Shown piece after piece: positions 1-9,870 of a DNA stretch of 64,000 nt. A program made the translations under genes and the position numbers. Numbering within the stretch: the stretch's first letter is position 1; the number at the start of each line of letters is the position of its first letter. The stretch covers positions 62,001-126,000 of the forward strand of contig NZ_MOBM01000039.1 of NCBI RefSeq assembly GCF_003732275.1, read 5' to 3'. The notes under the pieces are model-generated. The model did not search any database and had not been told where the DNA came from. It worked only from the letters and a program-made list of their open reading frames with translations. The DNA comes from Pseudomonas frederiksbergensis (GTDB lineage: Bacteria; Pseudomonadota; Gammaproteobacteria; Pseudomonadales; Pseudomonadaceae).

Positions 1-2144
1 CATTCCAGACTCGGGCCTTCATAGCCCTTGATGCGGTAGGTGCCCTCTTCGATTTCGTAGCCAGAGCAATCCGGGTTGTTGCCGCAGATGTGCAGCTTGC
101 GCTTCTCGTCGAGCAGGTAAGCATCCATGGCCGTGCTGCAGATCGGGCAGCGATGCTTGCCACGCAGGACCAGCGACTCGGATTCACCCTCGTCGTCCGC
201 GGCGATTTCATCGCCAGGCACCAGGTTGACGGTGGCTTTGCAGCGCTCTTTCGGCGGCAGGCTGTAGCCCGAGCAACCGAGGAACACGCCTGTCGACGCA
301 GTACGGATCTGCATCGGACGACCGCACAACACGCACGGAATGTCAGTCATTACCGGCTGGTTGGCGCGCATGCCGCCTTCGGCGCTTTCTGCCACTTCGA
401 GTTTCTTCTTGAAGTCGCCGTAGAACTCGTCGAGCACGTTTTTCCAGTCGCGTTCACCCTGGGCCACGTCATCGAGGTTCTCTTCCATGCCGGCGGTGAA
501 GCCGTAGTCCATGAGATTGGAGAAGCTCTCGGCCAGACGCTCGGTGACGATGTCGCCCATCTTTTCCGAATAGAAACGACGGTTGTGCAGCGCCACGTAG
601 CCGCGGTCCTGGATGGTCGAAATGATCGCCGCGTAGGTCGAAGGACGACCGATGCCGCGTTTTTCCATTTCTTTAACCAGGCTCGCTTCCGAGTAACGCG
701 CCGGCGGCTTGGTGAAGTGTTGGGTCGGATCAAGCTTGATCAGCTTCATCGCGTCGCCCTGGGCCATGTCCGGCAGCACGTCGTCATCGCCAGGCTTGGC
801 AATTTGCGGCATGACGCGGGTGTAACCGTCGAACTTCAGGATGCGGCCCTTGGCACGCAGCTCGAAGTCGCCGGCACCGACGGTGACTGTGGTCGACAGG
901 TATTGCGCCGGCAGCATCTGGCAGGCCAGGAACTGGCGCCAGATCAGCTCGTAAAGCCGCTCCGCATCACGCTCCATGCCCGACAGCTTGCTTGGCTCGG
1001 TATTGGCGTCGGACGGACGAATCGCTTCGTGAGCCTCTTGTGCGCCTTCCTTGCTGCTATAGACGTTCGGGTTTTCCGGCAGGTATTTCTTGCCGAACTC
1101 ACCTTCAATATAGGTACGCGCCATCGCCACGGCATCGACCGAGAGGTTGGTGGAGTCGGTACGCATATACGTGATGTAGCCGGCTTCGTACAAACGCTGG
1201 GCCATCATCATGGTTTTCTTCACACCGAAGCCCAGGCGGTTACTCGCGGCCTGTTGCAGGGTGGAAGTGATGAACGGTGCCGACGGCTTGCTGCTGGTCG
1301 GCTTGTCTTCGCGCTTGACGATGCTGTAGCTGGAAGCCTTGAGCTTTTCCAGCGCGGCCATGGCCTGGGCTTCGTTCAGCGGCTTGAAGGCTTCGCCTTT
1401 CTCGCGGGCCACGTCGAAACGCACGGTCGCGCCCTTGGCGGTGCCGAGGTCGGCATGAACTTCCCAGTACTCTTCCGGGTTGAACGCGCGAATTTCACGC
1501 TCACGCTCGACCACCAGCTTCACGGCAACCGATTGCACGCGACCGGCGGACAGGCCACGGGCGACCTTGGCCCATAGCAGCGGCGAAACCATGTAACCCA
1601 CCACGCGGTCGAGGAAGCGACGCGCCTGCTGGGCGTTTACTCGATCGATGTCCAGCTCGCCCGGTTTGGAGAAGGCTTCCTGGATCGCTTTCTTGGTGAT
1701 TTCGTTGAACACCACGCGCTTGTAGCGGCTGTCGTCACCACCGATGGCTTCGCGCAGGTGCCAGGCAATGGCTTCCCCCTCGCGATCCAAGTCGGTTGCG
1801 AGATAGATGGTGTCAGCATCTTTGGCGAGCCGGCGCAGCTCTTCGATGACTTTTTCCTTGCCCGGGAGGATCTCGTACTTGGCTTTCCAGCCATGATCGG
1901 GATCGACACCCATGCGCGAGACCAGCTGCTTGCGCGCTTTCTCTTTCGGCGTGAGCACCGGACCTTCACCTGCGGCGGCCTTGCCGCGCTTGGCGGCAGG
2001 CTCTTTGCTGGCGCTAGCCGAACCGCTGGTGGGCAGGTCTCGGATATGGCCGATACTCGACTTCACCACGTATTGGTTACCCAGATACTTGTTGATGGTC
2101 TTGGCCTTAGCCGGGGATTCCACAATGACCAGCGATTTGCCCAT
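1..2144 (-). CDS. topA: DNA topoisomerase I (type IA), 3' end outside window
   Basis: Relaxes negatively supercoiled DNA by single-strand passage. About 714 codons are visible; the gene runs off the left edge and should lack roughly 150 C-terminal residues compared with other Pseudomonas TopA. The protein starts [20 protein letters not shown], the TOPRIM start of the family, with the DxDREGE acidic metal site ([11 protein letters not shown]) following. The active-site tyrosine is in ITYMRTDST at about residue 326. Downstream are Cys4 zinc-ribbon repeats (CVLCGRPM, then CPIC with CGNNPDC close to the edge). The start at 2144 is the only one that keeps the TOPRIM strand. A strong promoter lies about 60-90 bases upstream (separate entry). 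Identification is secure. Confidence 0.97.
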   Translation of the reverse strand, partial: MGKSLVIVESPAKAKTINKYLGNQYVVKSSIGHIRDLPTSGSASASKEPAAKRGKAAAGEGPVLTPKEKARKQLVSRMGVDPDHGWKAKYEILPGKEKVIEELRRLAKDADTIYLATDLDREGEAIAWHLREAIGGDDSRYKRVVFNEITKKAIQEAFSKPGELDIDRVNAQQARRFLDRVVGYMVSPLLWAKVARGLSAGRVQSVAVKLVVEREREIRAFNPEEYWEVHADLGTAKGATVRFDVAREKGEAFKPLNEAQAMAALEKLKASSYSIVKREDKPTSSKPSAPFITSTLQQAASNRLGFGVKKTMMMAQRLYEAGYITYMRTDSTNLSVDAVAMARTYIEGEFGKKYLPENPNVYSSKEGAQEAHEAIRPSDANTEPSKLSGMERDAERLYELIWRQFLACQMLPAQYLSTTVTVGAGDFELRAKGRILKFDGYTRVMPQIAKPGDDDVLPDMAQGDAMKLIKLDPTQHFTKPPARYSEASLVKEMEKRGIGRPSTYAAIISTIQDRGYVALHNRRFYSEKMGDIVTERLAESFSNLMDYGFTAGMEENLDDVAQGERDWKNVLDEFYGDFKKKLEVAESAEGGMRANQPVMTDIPCVLCGRPMQIRTASTGVFLGCSGYSLPPKERCKATVNLVPGDEIAADDEGESESLVLRGKHRCPICSTAMDAYLLDEKRKLHICGNNPDCSGYEIEEGTYRIKGYEGPSLE

Positions 2145-2204
2145 GGATCAGAAAATTCCTGAATTCTAGAAGTGAAAGGCGGTTGGCGCCTGACGCGGCA
2201 CCGC

Positions 2205-2233
2205 TATATATAGTGGCTACAAGGTGAGGTCAA
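2205..2233 (-). promoter_or_regulatory. Predicted sigma-70 promoter of topA
   Basis: On the minus strand a -35 TTGACC (2233-2228) and a -10 TATATA (2210-2205) are separated by exactly 17 bases, ending about 60 bases before the topA ATG. The alternating TATATATA around the -10 would be expected to melt readily; supercoiling control is known for topA in E. coli, but here it is only inferred. Confidence 0.6.
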
Positions 2234-2258
2234 GCGCAGGGTTCTGCGCGCACTCCCC

Positions 2259-2495
2259 TTATGGCTGCGGAAAAACGCTCGGTTCGGCTTGCACCAAAGC
2301 AAAGCGTGGCACCTGTTCGCCGTCAACCTCGACCGACTCCAGGAACATGCTCAAGGGGCGCACCCAAAAGCCGTAATCGCCATACAGGGCTTGGTAAAAG
2401 ACTACTTCCTCTTCGGTTTCCGAATGCCGCGCAACAGCGAATACGCGGTACTGCGGACCTTTGTAATGTTCGTAGAGCCCAGGTTGTATCGGCAT
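2259..2495 (-). CDS. DUF1653 domain protein, 78 aa
   Basis: Small soluble protein beginning MPIQPGLYEHYKGPQYRV, with the aromatic core (YEHYKGPQYRV..., VVFYQALYGDYGFWVRP) that marks the DUF1653 family. The whole protein is essentially this one domain, about the usual length. No function is established for the family; a role in small-molecule or nucleic-acid binding would be a guess. It lies between fadA and topA on the same strand. A Shine-Dalgarno GAGGG lies seven bases before the ATG. The topA promoter lies in its 3' flank, so it is probably transcribed separately from topA. Confidence 0.85.
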   Translation of the reverse strand: MPIQPGLYEHYKGPQYRVFAVARHSETEEEVVFYQALYGDYGFWVRPLSMFLESVEVDGEQVPRFALVQAEPSVFPQP

Positions 2496-2551
2496 GCTTT
2501 GGCCCTCACTGAAATTTTTTCAAAATAAAAACAAAATAAATCCGGAAAAAC

Positions 2552-2576
2552 AAAAACCGGGGCACTTGGCCCCGGC
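2552..2576 (-). terminator. Rho-independent terminator of fadBA
   Basis: Read on the minus strand: stem CCGGGGC (2575-2569), loop of 5, stem GCCCCGG (2563-2557), then TTTTTG. It begins about 18 bases after the fadA stop codon. Confidence 0.85.
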
Positions 2577-2593
2577 TTCCATCAGCGAAACGC

Positions 2594-3775
<1,182 letters not shown>

Positions 3776-3799
3776 TCACTCTCGCTCTAGTGTGGGCGC

Positions 3800-5947
3800 T
3801 TAACCGAAGAAGCTCTGACCGTTTTTGGCCATTTCACGCAGCTTCGCGGTCGGGTGGTACAGCGCGCCCAAATCAGCGTACTGGTCAGCCAGGGCAACGA
3901 ACTCTGCAACACCGATCGAGTCGATGTAGCGCAGCGCACCGCCACGGAATGGAGGGAAACCAATACCGTAGACCAGGCCCATGTCGGCTTCGGCGGCGGT
4001 TTCGACGATGCCGTCTTCCAGGCAACGCACGGTTTCCAGGCACAGCGGGATCATCATCCAGTTGATGATGTCTTCGTCCGTGACTTCGCGCTGTTCGAAC
4101 ACGATTGGCTTGAGCACTTCCAGTACCGAAGGATCGGCGACTTTCTTCTGCTTGCCGCGCTTGTCGGTCTCGTAGGCGTAGAAGCCTTTGCCATTCTTCT
4201 GGCCCAGGCGCTTGGCTTCGTAGAGCACGTCAACGGCCGAACGGCGATCGTCCTTCATACGATCCGGGAAGCCTTCAGCCATTACATCGCGACCGTGGTG
4301 ACCGGTGTCGATGCCGACCACGTCCATCAGGTACGCCGGGCCCATTGGCCAGCCGAATTTTTCCATGACCTTGTCGATGCGGACGAAGTCCACGCCGGCG
4401 CTGACCAGTTTGGCGAAACCGCCGAAGTACGGGAACAGCACACGGTTGACCAGGAAGCCCGGGCAGTCGTTGACGACGATCGGGTTCTTGCCCATTTTCT
4501 TGGCGTAGGCAACGGTAGTGGCAACGGCCACTTCGCTGGACTTCTCGCCACGGATCACTTCAACCAGCGGCATCATATGCACCGGGTTGAAGAAGTGCAT
4601 GCCGACGAAGTTTTCCGGACGCTTGAGGGCCTTGGCCAGCAAGGTGATGGAAATGGTCGAGGTGTTGGACGCGAGGATGGTGTCCTCTTTGACCTTGTCT
4701 TCAACTTCGGCCAGAACGGCTTGCTTGACCTTCGGGTTCTCGACAACGGCTTCGACGACCAGGTCGACGTGGCCGAAATCACCGTAGGACAAGGTCGGAC
4801 GAATGCCATTGAGCACTTCGGCCATTTTCGCCGGAGTCATGCGACCTTTATCAACGCGGCCCACCAACAGCTTGGCGGCTTCAGTCAGACCTTGCTCGAT
4901 GCCGTGCTCGTTGATGTCTTTCATCAGGATCGGCGTACCTTTGGAGGCCGACTGATAAGCGATACCGCCACCCATGATGCCGGCGCCCAATACGGCGGCC
5001 TGCTTCACATCCTTGGCGATTTCATCGTAGGCCTTGGCCTTTTTCTTCAGTTCCTGATCATTCAGGAACAGACCGATCAAGCTCTGCGCGGCAGAGGTCT
5101 TGGCCAGTTTGACGAAACCGGTGGCTTCAACTTCCAGAGCCTTGTCGCGACCGAAGTTCGCGGCTTTCTGGATAGTCTTGATCGCTTCAACCGGTGCCGG
5201 GTAGTTCGGGCCCGCTTGACCGGCCACGAAACCCTTGGCGGTTTCGAACGACATCATTTGTTCGATGGCGTTGAGCTTGAGCTTTTCGAGCTTCGGCTGA
5301 CGCTTGGCCTTGTAATCAAATTCACCGGAGATGGCGCCTTTGACCAGGTTCAGAGCCGCTTCCTGCAATTTGTCTGGCGCGACCACGGCGTCGACGGCAC
5401 CGACTTTCAACGCGTCTTCAGCGCGGTTTTCCTTACCGGCGGCAATCCACTCGATGGCGTTGTCGGCACCGATGATGCGCGGCAAACGCACAGTACCGCC
5501 GAAGCCTGGGTAGATGCCCAGTTTGACTTCTGGCAGACCGATTTTGGCGGTATTGGTCATGACGCGGAAATCTGCCGCCAGGCACATTTCCAGACCGCCA
5601 CCCAATGCGATGCCATTGATAGCGGCGACAGTCGGGACATTGAGGTCTTCGAAATCGCTGAAAATCTTGTTGGCTTCGAGGTTACCAGCGACAAGCTCTG
5701 CATCCGGCAGCTTGAAGTTGTCGACGAATTCGGTGATGTCGGCGCCGACGATGAACACGTCCTTGCCACTGCTGACGATCACACCCTTGATCGAAGCATC
5801 TGCCTTGATGGTGTCTACAGCCTGACGCAGTTCGTTCAGGGTTAGACGGTTGAACTTGTTGACGGACTCACCCTTGAGGTCGAATTTCAATTCGACGATG
5901 CCACTTTCAAGAGCCTTAACCGTGATGGCTTTACCTTCGTAAATCAT
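3800..5947 (-). CDS. fadB: Fatty acid oxidation complex alpha subunit (enoyl-CoA hydratase / 3-hydroxyacyl-CoA dehydrogenase)
   Basis: Multifunctional alpha subunit of beta-oxidation; hydrates 2-enoyl-CoA and oxidises L-3-hydroxyacyl-CoA with NAD. 715 residues with the ATG at 5947, which lies eight bases after a GGAG; a TTG one codon upstream also reads through but is less likely. The N-terminal crotonase part carries the oxyanion-hole/acid residues GGGLEM (E120) and [16 protein letters not shown] (E140). The NAD-binding fold starts at [18 protein letters not shown] near residue 320, followed by the dehydrogenase region ([15 protein letters not shown]) and the second C-terminal dehydrogenase repeat. 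Operon with fadA. A possible PsrA-type operator lies about 150 bases upstream. Confidence 0.97.
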   Translation of the reverse strand: MIYEGKAITVKALESGIVELKFDLKGESVNKFNRLTLNELRQAVDTIKADASIKGVIVSSGKDVFIVGADITEFVDNFKLPDAELVAGNLEANKIFSDFEDLNVPTVAAINGIALGGGLEMCLAADFRVMTNTAKIGLPEVKLGIYPGFGGTVRLPRIIGADNAIEWIAAGKENRAEDALKVGAVDAVVAPDKLQEAALNLVKGAISGEFDYKAKRQPKLEKLKLNAIEQMMSFETAKGFVAGQAGPNYPAPVEAIKTIQKAANFGRDKALEVEATGFVKLAKTSAAQSLIGLFLNDQELKKKAKAYDEIAKDVKQAAVLGAGIMGGGIAYQSASKGTPILMKDINEHGIEQGLTEAAKLLVGRVDKGRMTPAKMAEVLNGIRPTLSYGDFGHVDLVVEAVVENPKVKQAVLAEVEDKVKEDTILASNTSTISITLLAKALKRPENFVGMHFFNPVHMMPLVEVIRGEKSSEVAVATTVAYAKKMGKNPIVVNDCPGFLVNRVLFPYFGGFAKLVSAGVDFVRIDKVMEKFGWPMGPAYLMDVVGIDTGHHGRDVMAEGFPDRMKDDRRSAVDVLYEAKRLGQKNGKGFYAYETDKRGKQKKVADPSVLEVLKPIVFEQREVTDEDIINWMMIPLCLETVRCLEDGIVETAAEADMGLVYGIGFPPFRGGALRYIDSIGVAEFVALADQYADLGALYHPTAKLREMAKNGQSFFG

Positions 5948-6097
5948 CAACTGATCTCCACGATATGGAAGCTGAACAGTACACGTCGGACGCAGGCGAT
6001 TGGCTCGGCAGGGACGTTTATCGTCGATGCTAACGCCAACTCACCCGGCACACCCGCCAACGCGATAGTCGGGATTCTGTAGGAGCGATCTGTAATA

Positions 6098-6124
6098 CAA
6101 ACGCTCAATTCATACGCCCGTTTG
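6098..6124. promoter_or_regulatory. Candidate inverted repeat CAAACG-N15-CGTTTG upstream of fadBA
   Basis: Perfect 6-base arms. The half-site CAAAC/GTTTG resembles the PsrA motif known from P. aeruginosa (a TetR-type fatty-acid sensor acting on fadBA5), but PsrA sites are described with a 2-4 base gap and here the gap is 15. Assignment to PsrA is therefore weak. Confidence 0.25.
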
Positions 6125-6408
6125 ATTTGGGTATGTCACCTTCACGGAATTTCCGGCAATTGTCAATCGCCCAAAATACTGGTTGAAACGCGACTTTCCG
6201 GTCACTTCCGTACCACGAAGCCCTACAACACGCTCATGCATGTGAGGCCATTCATAGAATCAATAGTTAGAAAAGTCGCCCTAATTACCGGCAGCCGGTG
6301 TTTAACAAGCTACGCTGGCGGGACCCTGAAGAAAAAATTTGAACGCTTTGACGAATGCCCAGCGTAAGATCAGCGCACAAAGAATTACCGGCCTGCCTGG
6401 CCAACCTC

Positions 6409-6436
6409 AGCCCGATGATGATGTCGGGCTTTTTAT
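6409..6436 (+). terminator. Orphan rho-independent terminator on the plus strand
   Basis: Stem AGCCCGA (6409-6415), loop TGATGATG, stem TCGGGCT (6424-6430), then a T run. The T run is only on the plus-strand side, so it cannot terminate the minus-strand gene downstream. No plus-strand gene lies before it within the window. Confidence 0.7.
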
Positions 6437-6468
6437 TGCCTGTCTGCCGGACGACGGCGCGCCAATGT

Positions 6469-6550
6469 GTAGGAGCTGCCGCAGGCTGCGATCTTTTGAT
6501 GTGGCTCTTAAAAACAAAATCAAAAGATCGCAGCCTGCGGCAGCTCCTAC
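6469..6550. repeat. REP doublet, family A (GGAGCTGCCG...GCTGCGATC)
   Basis: Two inverted copies of a 30-base REP, GTAGGAGCTGCCGCAGGCTG... at 6469 and its reverse complement ending at 6550, with a short AT-rich spacer. Directly after the stop of the small membrane protein gene. Confidence 0.85.
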
Positions 6551-6563
6551 GGGGGATTGGATT

Positions 6564-7001
6564 TCAGGCCAGCGCTTTCAGCAGCGCATCAATGTCCCGC
6601 AAAACATTCGATTCGCCCTTCTCGCCCCAATACAGGGCAATCATTTGCTTGTCTGCTTCAACCTTGTAGACGTTGGCAGGCAATTTTTCGAAATGATTCA
6701 GCAGCATTCCATCCTCACAGACCTCCTGCCACTGATTGACCCACACGCCCGGCGCCTTCTGCCAATAACTCCAGCATGCCGGTCGCGTGCCACGGCGCGG
6801 CCGATGGTACTGGGCGCAAGGACTCGGCGGCTCCTCGTTCAGCCAGTGCGGCCATTCCTGGGGCGCCAGCTGCATGGCCAGGCCAATGCGCCGCGCCTCC
6901 ATGCGCAGGGCCATGCGCCCGCTCTGGGCACGCGACGGTCGCAACCAGGCCAGTGGGCTCAAGACCACCAGCAGGATTGACACCACTATCCAGACCGTCA
7001 T
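6564..7001 (-). CDS. Small membrane-anchored protein of unknown function, 145 aa
   Basis: Starts MTVWIVVSILLVVLSPLAWL, one N-terminal transmembrane helix followed by a basic stretch (RPSRAQSGRMALRMEARRIG) and a soluble domain rich in Trp and Pro (WPHWLNEEPPSPC, CWSYWQKAPGVWVNQWQEV). I do not recognise a named family; the layout suggests a conserved inner-membrane protein with a cytoplasmic C-terminal domain. The start at 7001 is preferred because GGGAG lies seven bases upstream; an earlier in-frame start would add ten residues before the helix. It is transcribed divergently from the universal stress protein gene. Confidence 0.75.
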   Translation of the reverse strand: MTVWIVVSILLVVLSPLAWLRPSRAQSGRMALRMEARRIGLAMQLAPQEWPHWLNEEPPSPCAQYHRPRRGTRPACWSYWQKAPGVWVNQWQEVCEDGMLLNHFEKLPANVYKVEADKQMIALYWGEKGESNVLRDIDALLKALA

Positions 7002-7105
7002 ATCTGTACTCCCGATTCTTGATGAGCCCATTGAGTCACTTTGAAACCAATGCGCTTGAAACCAGCCATACTTACCAATATTGCAATTCTCAGGAGGAGC
7101 ACCTC

Positions 7106-7543
7106 ATGCCCTACCACCACATTCTGGTCGCTGTAGATCTAACCGAAGAGTGCGATCCTGTAATCCACCGAGCTCGCGAACTCTCGGTGAGCAATGGCGC
7201 GAAGCTGTCCCTGGTGCATATCGTCGAACCGATGGCCATGGCCTTTGGCGGCGACGTACCGATGGACCTTTCCCAGTTGCAGCAGCAACAGTTCGATCAG
7301 GCCAAAGAGCGCCTTGAGCGATTGATCCTGAAGTATCCGGAGCTCTCCAAGGAATACAGCCACTTGACCTACGGCCAGCCGCGTCAGGAGATTCACCACC
7401 TTGCCAAGGAGCAAACGTGCGACCTGATCGTGGTGGGCAGTCATGGCCGACACGGTCTGGCACTGTTGCTCGGCTCCACCGCCAATGACGTACTCCACGG
7501 CGCGCCTTGCGATGTGCTGGCGGTGCGCCTGATCAAAAGCTGA
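7106..7543 (+). CDS. Universal stress protein, UspA family
   Basis: 145-residue single Usp domain: MPYHHILVAVDLTEECDPV at the N-terminus and the ATP-binding loop signature VVGSHGRHGLALLLGSTANDV near the C-terminus (G-2x-G-9x-G(S/T) pattern). Such cytosolic proteins accumulate in stress or stationary phase; the precise role of this one cannot be told from sequence. A very strong AGGAGGAG precedes the ATG at 7106. It ends before a REP doublet and a bidirectional terminator. Confidence 0.93.
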   Translation: MPYHHILVAVDLTEECDPVIHRARELSVSNGAKLSLVHIVEPMAMAFGGDVPMDLSQLQQQQFDQAKERLERLILKYPELSKEYSHLTYGQPRQEIHHLAKEQTCDLIVVGSHGRHGLALLLGSTANDVLHGAPCDVLAVRLIKS

Positions 7544-7559
7544 CAACACAATACTAAAA

Positions 7560-7649
7560 TGTGGGAGCGAGCCTGCTCGCGAAGGCGGTGTAACAGTCGA
7601 CAGATCTGTTGGATGTTAAACCGTCTTCGCGAGCAGGCTCGCTCCCACA
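7560..7649. repeat. REP doublet, family B (TGTGGGAGCGAGCCTGCTCGCG)
   Basis: TGTGGGAGCGAGCCTGCTCG at 7560 and its exact inverse ending at 7649, separated by about 45 unrelated bases. Lies in the 3' region between the convergent usp and uup genes. Confidence 0.9.
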
Positions 7650-7686
7650 GGGGATCTAACACAGCCAATAGATCGCATTTCATACG

Positions 7687-7724
7687 AAAAGCCCGGCGTT
7701 CATCACTGAACGCCGGGCTTTTTT
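7687..7724. terminator. Bidirectional terminator between usp and uup
   Basis: AAAA, stem GCCCGGCGTTC, loop ATCACT, stem GAACGCCGGGC, TTTTTT. Poly-A on the left and poly-T on the right let it serve both convergent genes. Confidence 0.9.
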
Positions 7725-7737
7725 ATCGCCGGATCAA

Positions 7738-9657
7738 TCAGGCATCCAGCTCGGCCCAGCGCTCGACCATCACGTCGAGTTCAGCCTGCAACTGCTCCAG
7801 CTGAGCGATCACCGCAGCCGTCTCGGCAGCAGGACGCTGATAGAAGCCGGCATCCGCCATCTGCGCTTCAACCACCGCGATCTGCTGCTCCATGGCCTCG
7901 ATCTGACTCGGCAACATTTCCAGCTCACGCTGCAACTTGTAGCTGAGCTTCTTCTTTGCCACCGGCGCCTCTACTACCGCAGCGACTGGCACTGGCTCAG
8001 CAGTGACGACAGCCGAGTTCAGGTCGGCCTTGCCGGATTTGCTCTCGGTCACGCCCAACAGGCGCGGCGAGCCGCCCTGACGCAGCCAGTCCTGATAACC
8101 ACCGACGTATTCGCGAACCTTGCCTTCGCCTTCGAAGACCAGGGTGCTGGTGACCACGTTGTCGAGGAATGCCCGGTCGTGGCTGACCATCAGCACGGTG
8201 CCGTTGAAAGTCAGCAAGACCTCTTCCAGCAACTCGAGGGTTTCCACGTCCAGATCGTTGGTCGGTTCGTCGAGTACCAGCAGGTTCGCCGGCTTGCTGA
8301 ACAGTTTGGCCAGCAACAGACGGGCACGCTCACCACCGGACAGCGCCTTGACCGGCGTGCGGGCACGCTGCGGGCTGAACAGGAAGTCGCCGAGGTAGCT
8401 CAGCACATGGCGGCTCTGACCATCGATATCGATAAAGTCGCGACCTTCGGCCACGTTGTCGATCACGGTCTTTTCCAGGTCCAGCTGATGGCGCAACTGG
8501 TCGAAGTAGGCCACGTCGATGCGCGTCCCCTCTTCCACTGTGCCGCTGGTCGGTTGCAGACCGCTGAGCATCAGTTTCAGCAGCGTGGTCTTGCCGGTAC
8601 CGTTGGCGCCGAGCAGACCGATACGGTCGCCGCGCGTCAGGACCATCGAGAAATCCTTGATCAGGAACGGGCCACCCGGGTGAGCGAAGCTCACGTTCTC
8701 GAGGACCATCACCTGCTTGCCGGACTTGTCAGCAGTGTCCAGCTGAATGTTGGCCTTGCCGGTGCGCTCACGACGCTCGCTACGTTCGACGCGCAAGGCT
8801 TTCAGGGCGCGGACGCGGCCTTCGTTACGGGTGCGGCGAGCCTTGATGCCCTGGCGGATCCAGACTTCTTCCTGGGCCAGTTTCTTGTCGAACAACGCGT
8901 TGGCGGTTTCTTCAGCAGCCAGAGTCGCCTCTTTATGCACGAGGAAACTGGCGTAGTCGCCGTTCCAGTCGATCAGGCCGCCACGATCCAGTTCGAGGAT
9001 GCGGGTCGCGAGGTTCTGCAGGAATGAACGGTCGTGCGTGATGAACAGCACGGCGCCCTGGAAATCCTTCAGCGCTTCTTCGAGCCAGGCAATGGCACCG
9101 ATGTCCAGATGGTTGGTCGGTTCGTCGAGCAGCAGCAGATCCGGTTCGGAAACCAGGGCCTGAGCCAGCAGGACGCGGCGACGCCAGCCGCCGGACAATT
9201 CGGCGAGGGTCTTGTCGGCCGGCAGTTGCAAACGGCTCAAGGTGCTGTCGACCAGTTGCTGCAAACGCCAGCCGTCGCGGGCTTCGAGGTCGTGCTGGAC
9301 ATGCATCAGTTTGTCCAGGTCGGCGTCGGTGACGATGTTCTGGCTCAGGTGGTGATACTGCGCGAGCAGCTCGCCGACACCGTCCAGGCCTTCGGCAACC
9401 ACGTCGAACACGGTCCGCTCGTCGGCTACCGGCAATTCTTGCGGCAATTCGCCAATCTTTAGGCCAGGTGCGCGCCAAACAGAGCCCTCATCAGGCTTCT
9501 GGTCGCCCTTGACGAGCTTCATCATGCTGGACTTGCCAGTGCCATTGCGGCCGATGATGCACACCCGCTCACCACGGGCGATCTGCCAGGACACCTTGTC
9601 CAACAACGGCATAGCGCCGAAAGCAAGGGACACATCGCTGAATTTGAGCAGGGTCAT
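7738..9657 (-). CDS. uup: ABC-F family ATPase Uup
   Basis: Soluble protein with two ABC ATPase cassettes and no membrane domain, 639 residues, close to E. coli Uup. Walker A motifs GRNGTGKSS (first) and GANGTGKTT (second), signature motifs LSGGWRRR and LSGGERARL, Walker B LLLLDEPTNHLD and LLVLDEPTNDLD. The C-terminal 90 residues (KKKLSYKLQRELEMLPSQIE...) form the coiled-coil DNA/ribosome-binding tail typical of Uup. ABC-F proteins act on the ribosome; Uup is linked to transposon precise excision and ribosome function. Start at 9657 is preferred: GGAG six bases upstream and MTLLKFSDVSLAFG matches the cassette start. Divergent from slt. Confidence 0.95.
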   Translation of the reverse strand: MTLLKFSDVSLAFGAMPLLDKVSWQIARGERVCIIGRNGTGKSSMMKLVKGDQKPDEGSVWRAPGLKIGELPQELPVADERTVFDVVAEGLDGVGELLAQYHHLSQNIVTDADLDKLMHVQHDLEARDGWRLQQLVDSTLSRLQLPADKTLAELSGGWRRRVLLAQALVSEPDLLLLDEPTNHLDIGAIAWLEEALKDFQGAVLFITHDRSFLQNLATRILELDRGGLIDWNGDYASFLVHKEATLAAEETANALFDKKLAQEEVWIRQGIKARRTRNEGRVRALKALRVERSERRERTGKANIQLDTADKSGKQVMVLENVSFAHPGGPFLIKDFSMVLTRGDRIGLLGANGTGKTTLLKLMLSGLQPTSGTVEEGTRIDVAYFDQLRHQLDLEKTVIDNVAEGRDFIDIDGQSRHVLSYLGDFLFSPQRARTPVKALSGGERARLLLAKLFSKPANLLVLDEPTNDLDVETLELLEEVLLTFNGTVLMVSHDRAFLDNVVTSTLVFEGEGKVREYVGGYQDWLRQGGSPRLLGVTESKSGKADLNSAVVTAEPVPVAAVVEAPVAKKKLSYKLQRELEMLPSQIEAMEQQIAVVEAQMADAGFYQRPAAETAAVIAQLEQLQAELDVMVERWAELDA

Positions 9658-9870
9658 GAGCTTCTCCAAAAACCGGGCGCGCATTCTACCTGACTTGAGG
9701 CTTCAGAAGGCCGGCAATTTCAATGTCGAAGCACTCTGCACAACAATTGTTGCGAACTTGTGCCGACAGCTCGGCAAAGCTTTCGCCCGCTGCTGGCAAA
9801 AGGCTAAGCTACAGATAATTCAGTGCCGCTCTCGCCGGCACTTGTCATGATTTCTCTGCCCGGACGTCTC

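Larger units (their letters stand above)
5948..6563. other. 616-base gap upstream of fadB: control region, orphan terminator, REP doublet
   Basis: No convincing protein gene. The short open frames here have no Shine-Dalgarno or family signature. The stretch holds the fadBA control region, a candidate CAAACG/CGTTTG dyad (6098-6124), a plus-strand terminator with no gene in front of it (6409-6436), and a REP doublet (6469-6550). Confidence 0.6.

Noticed and set aside
7056-7084. TTGAAA-N17-TATTGC as promoter of the usp gene
   Set aside because: The start point would fall at the Shine-Dalgarno itself, leaving a leader of about 15 bases. Possible but not convincing.
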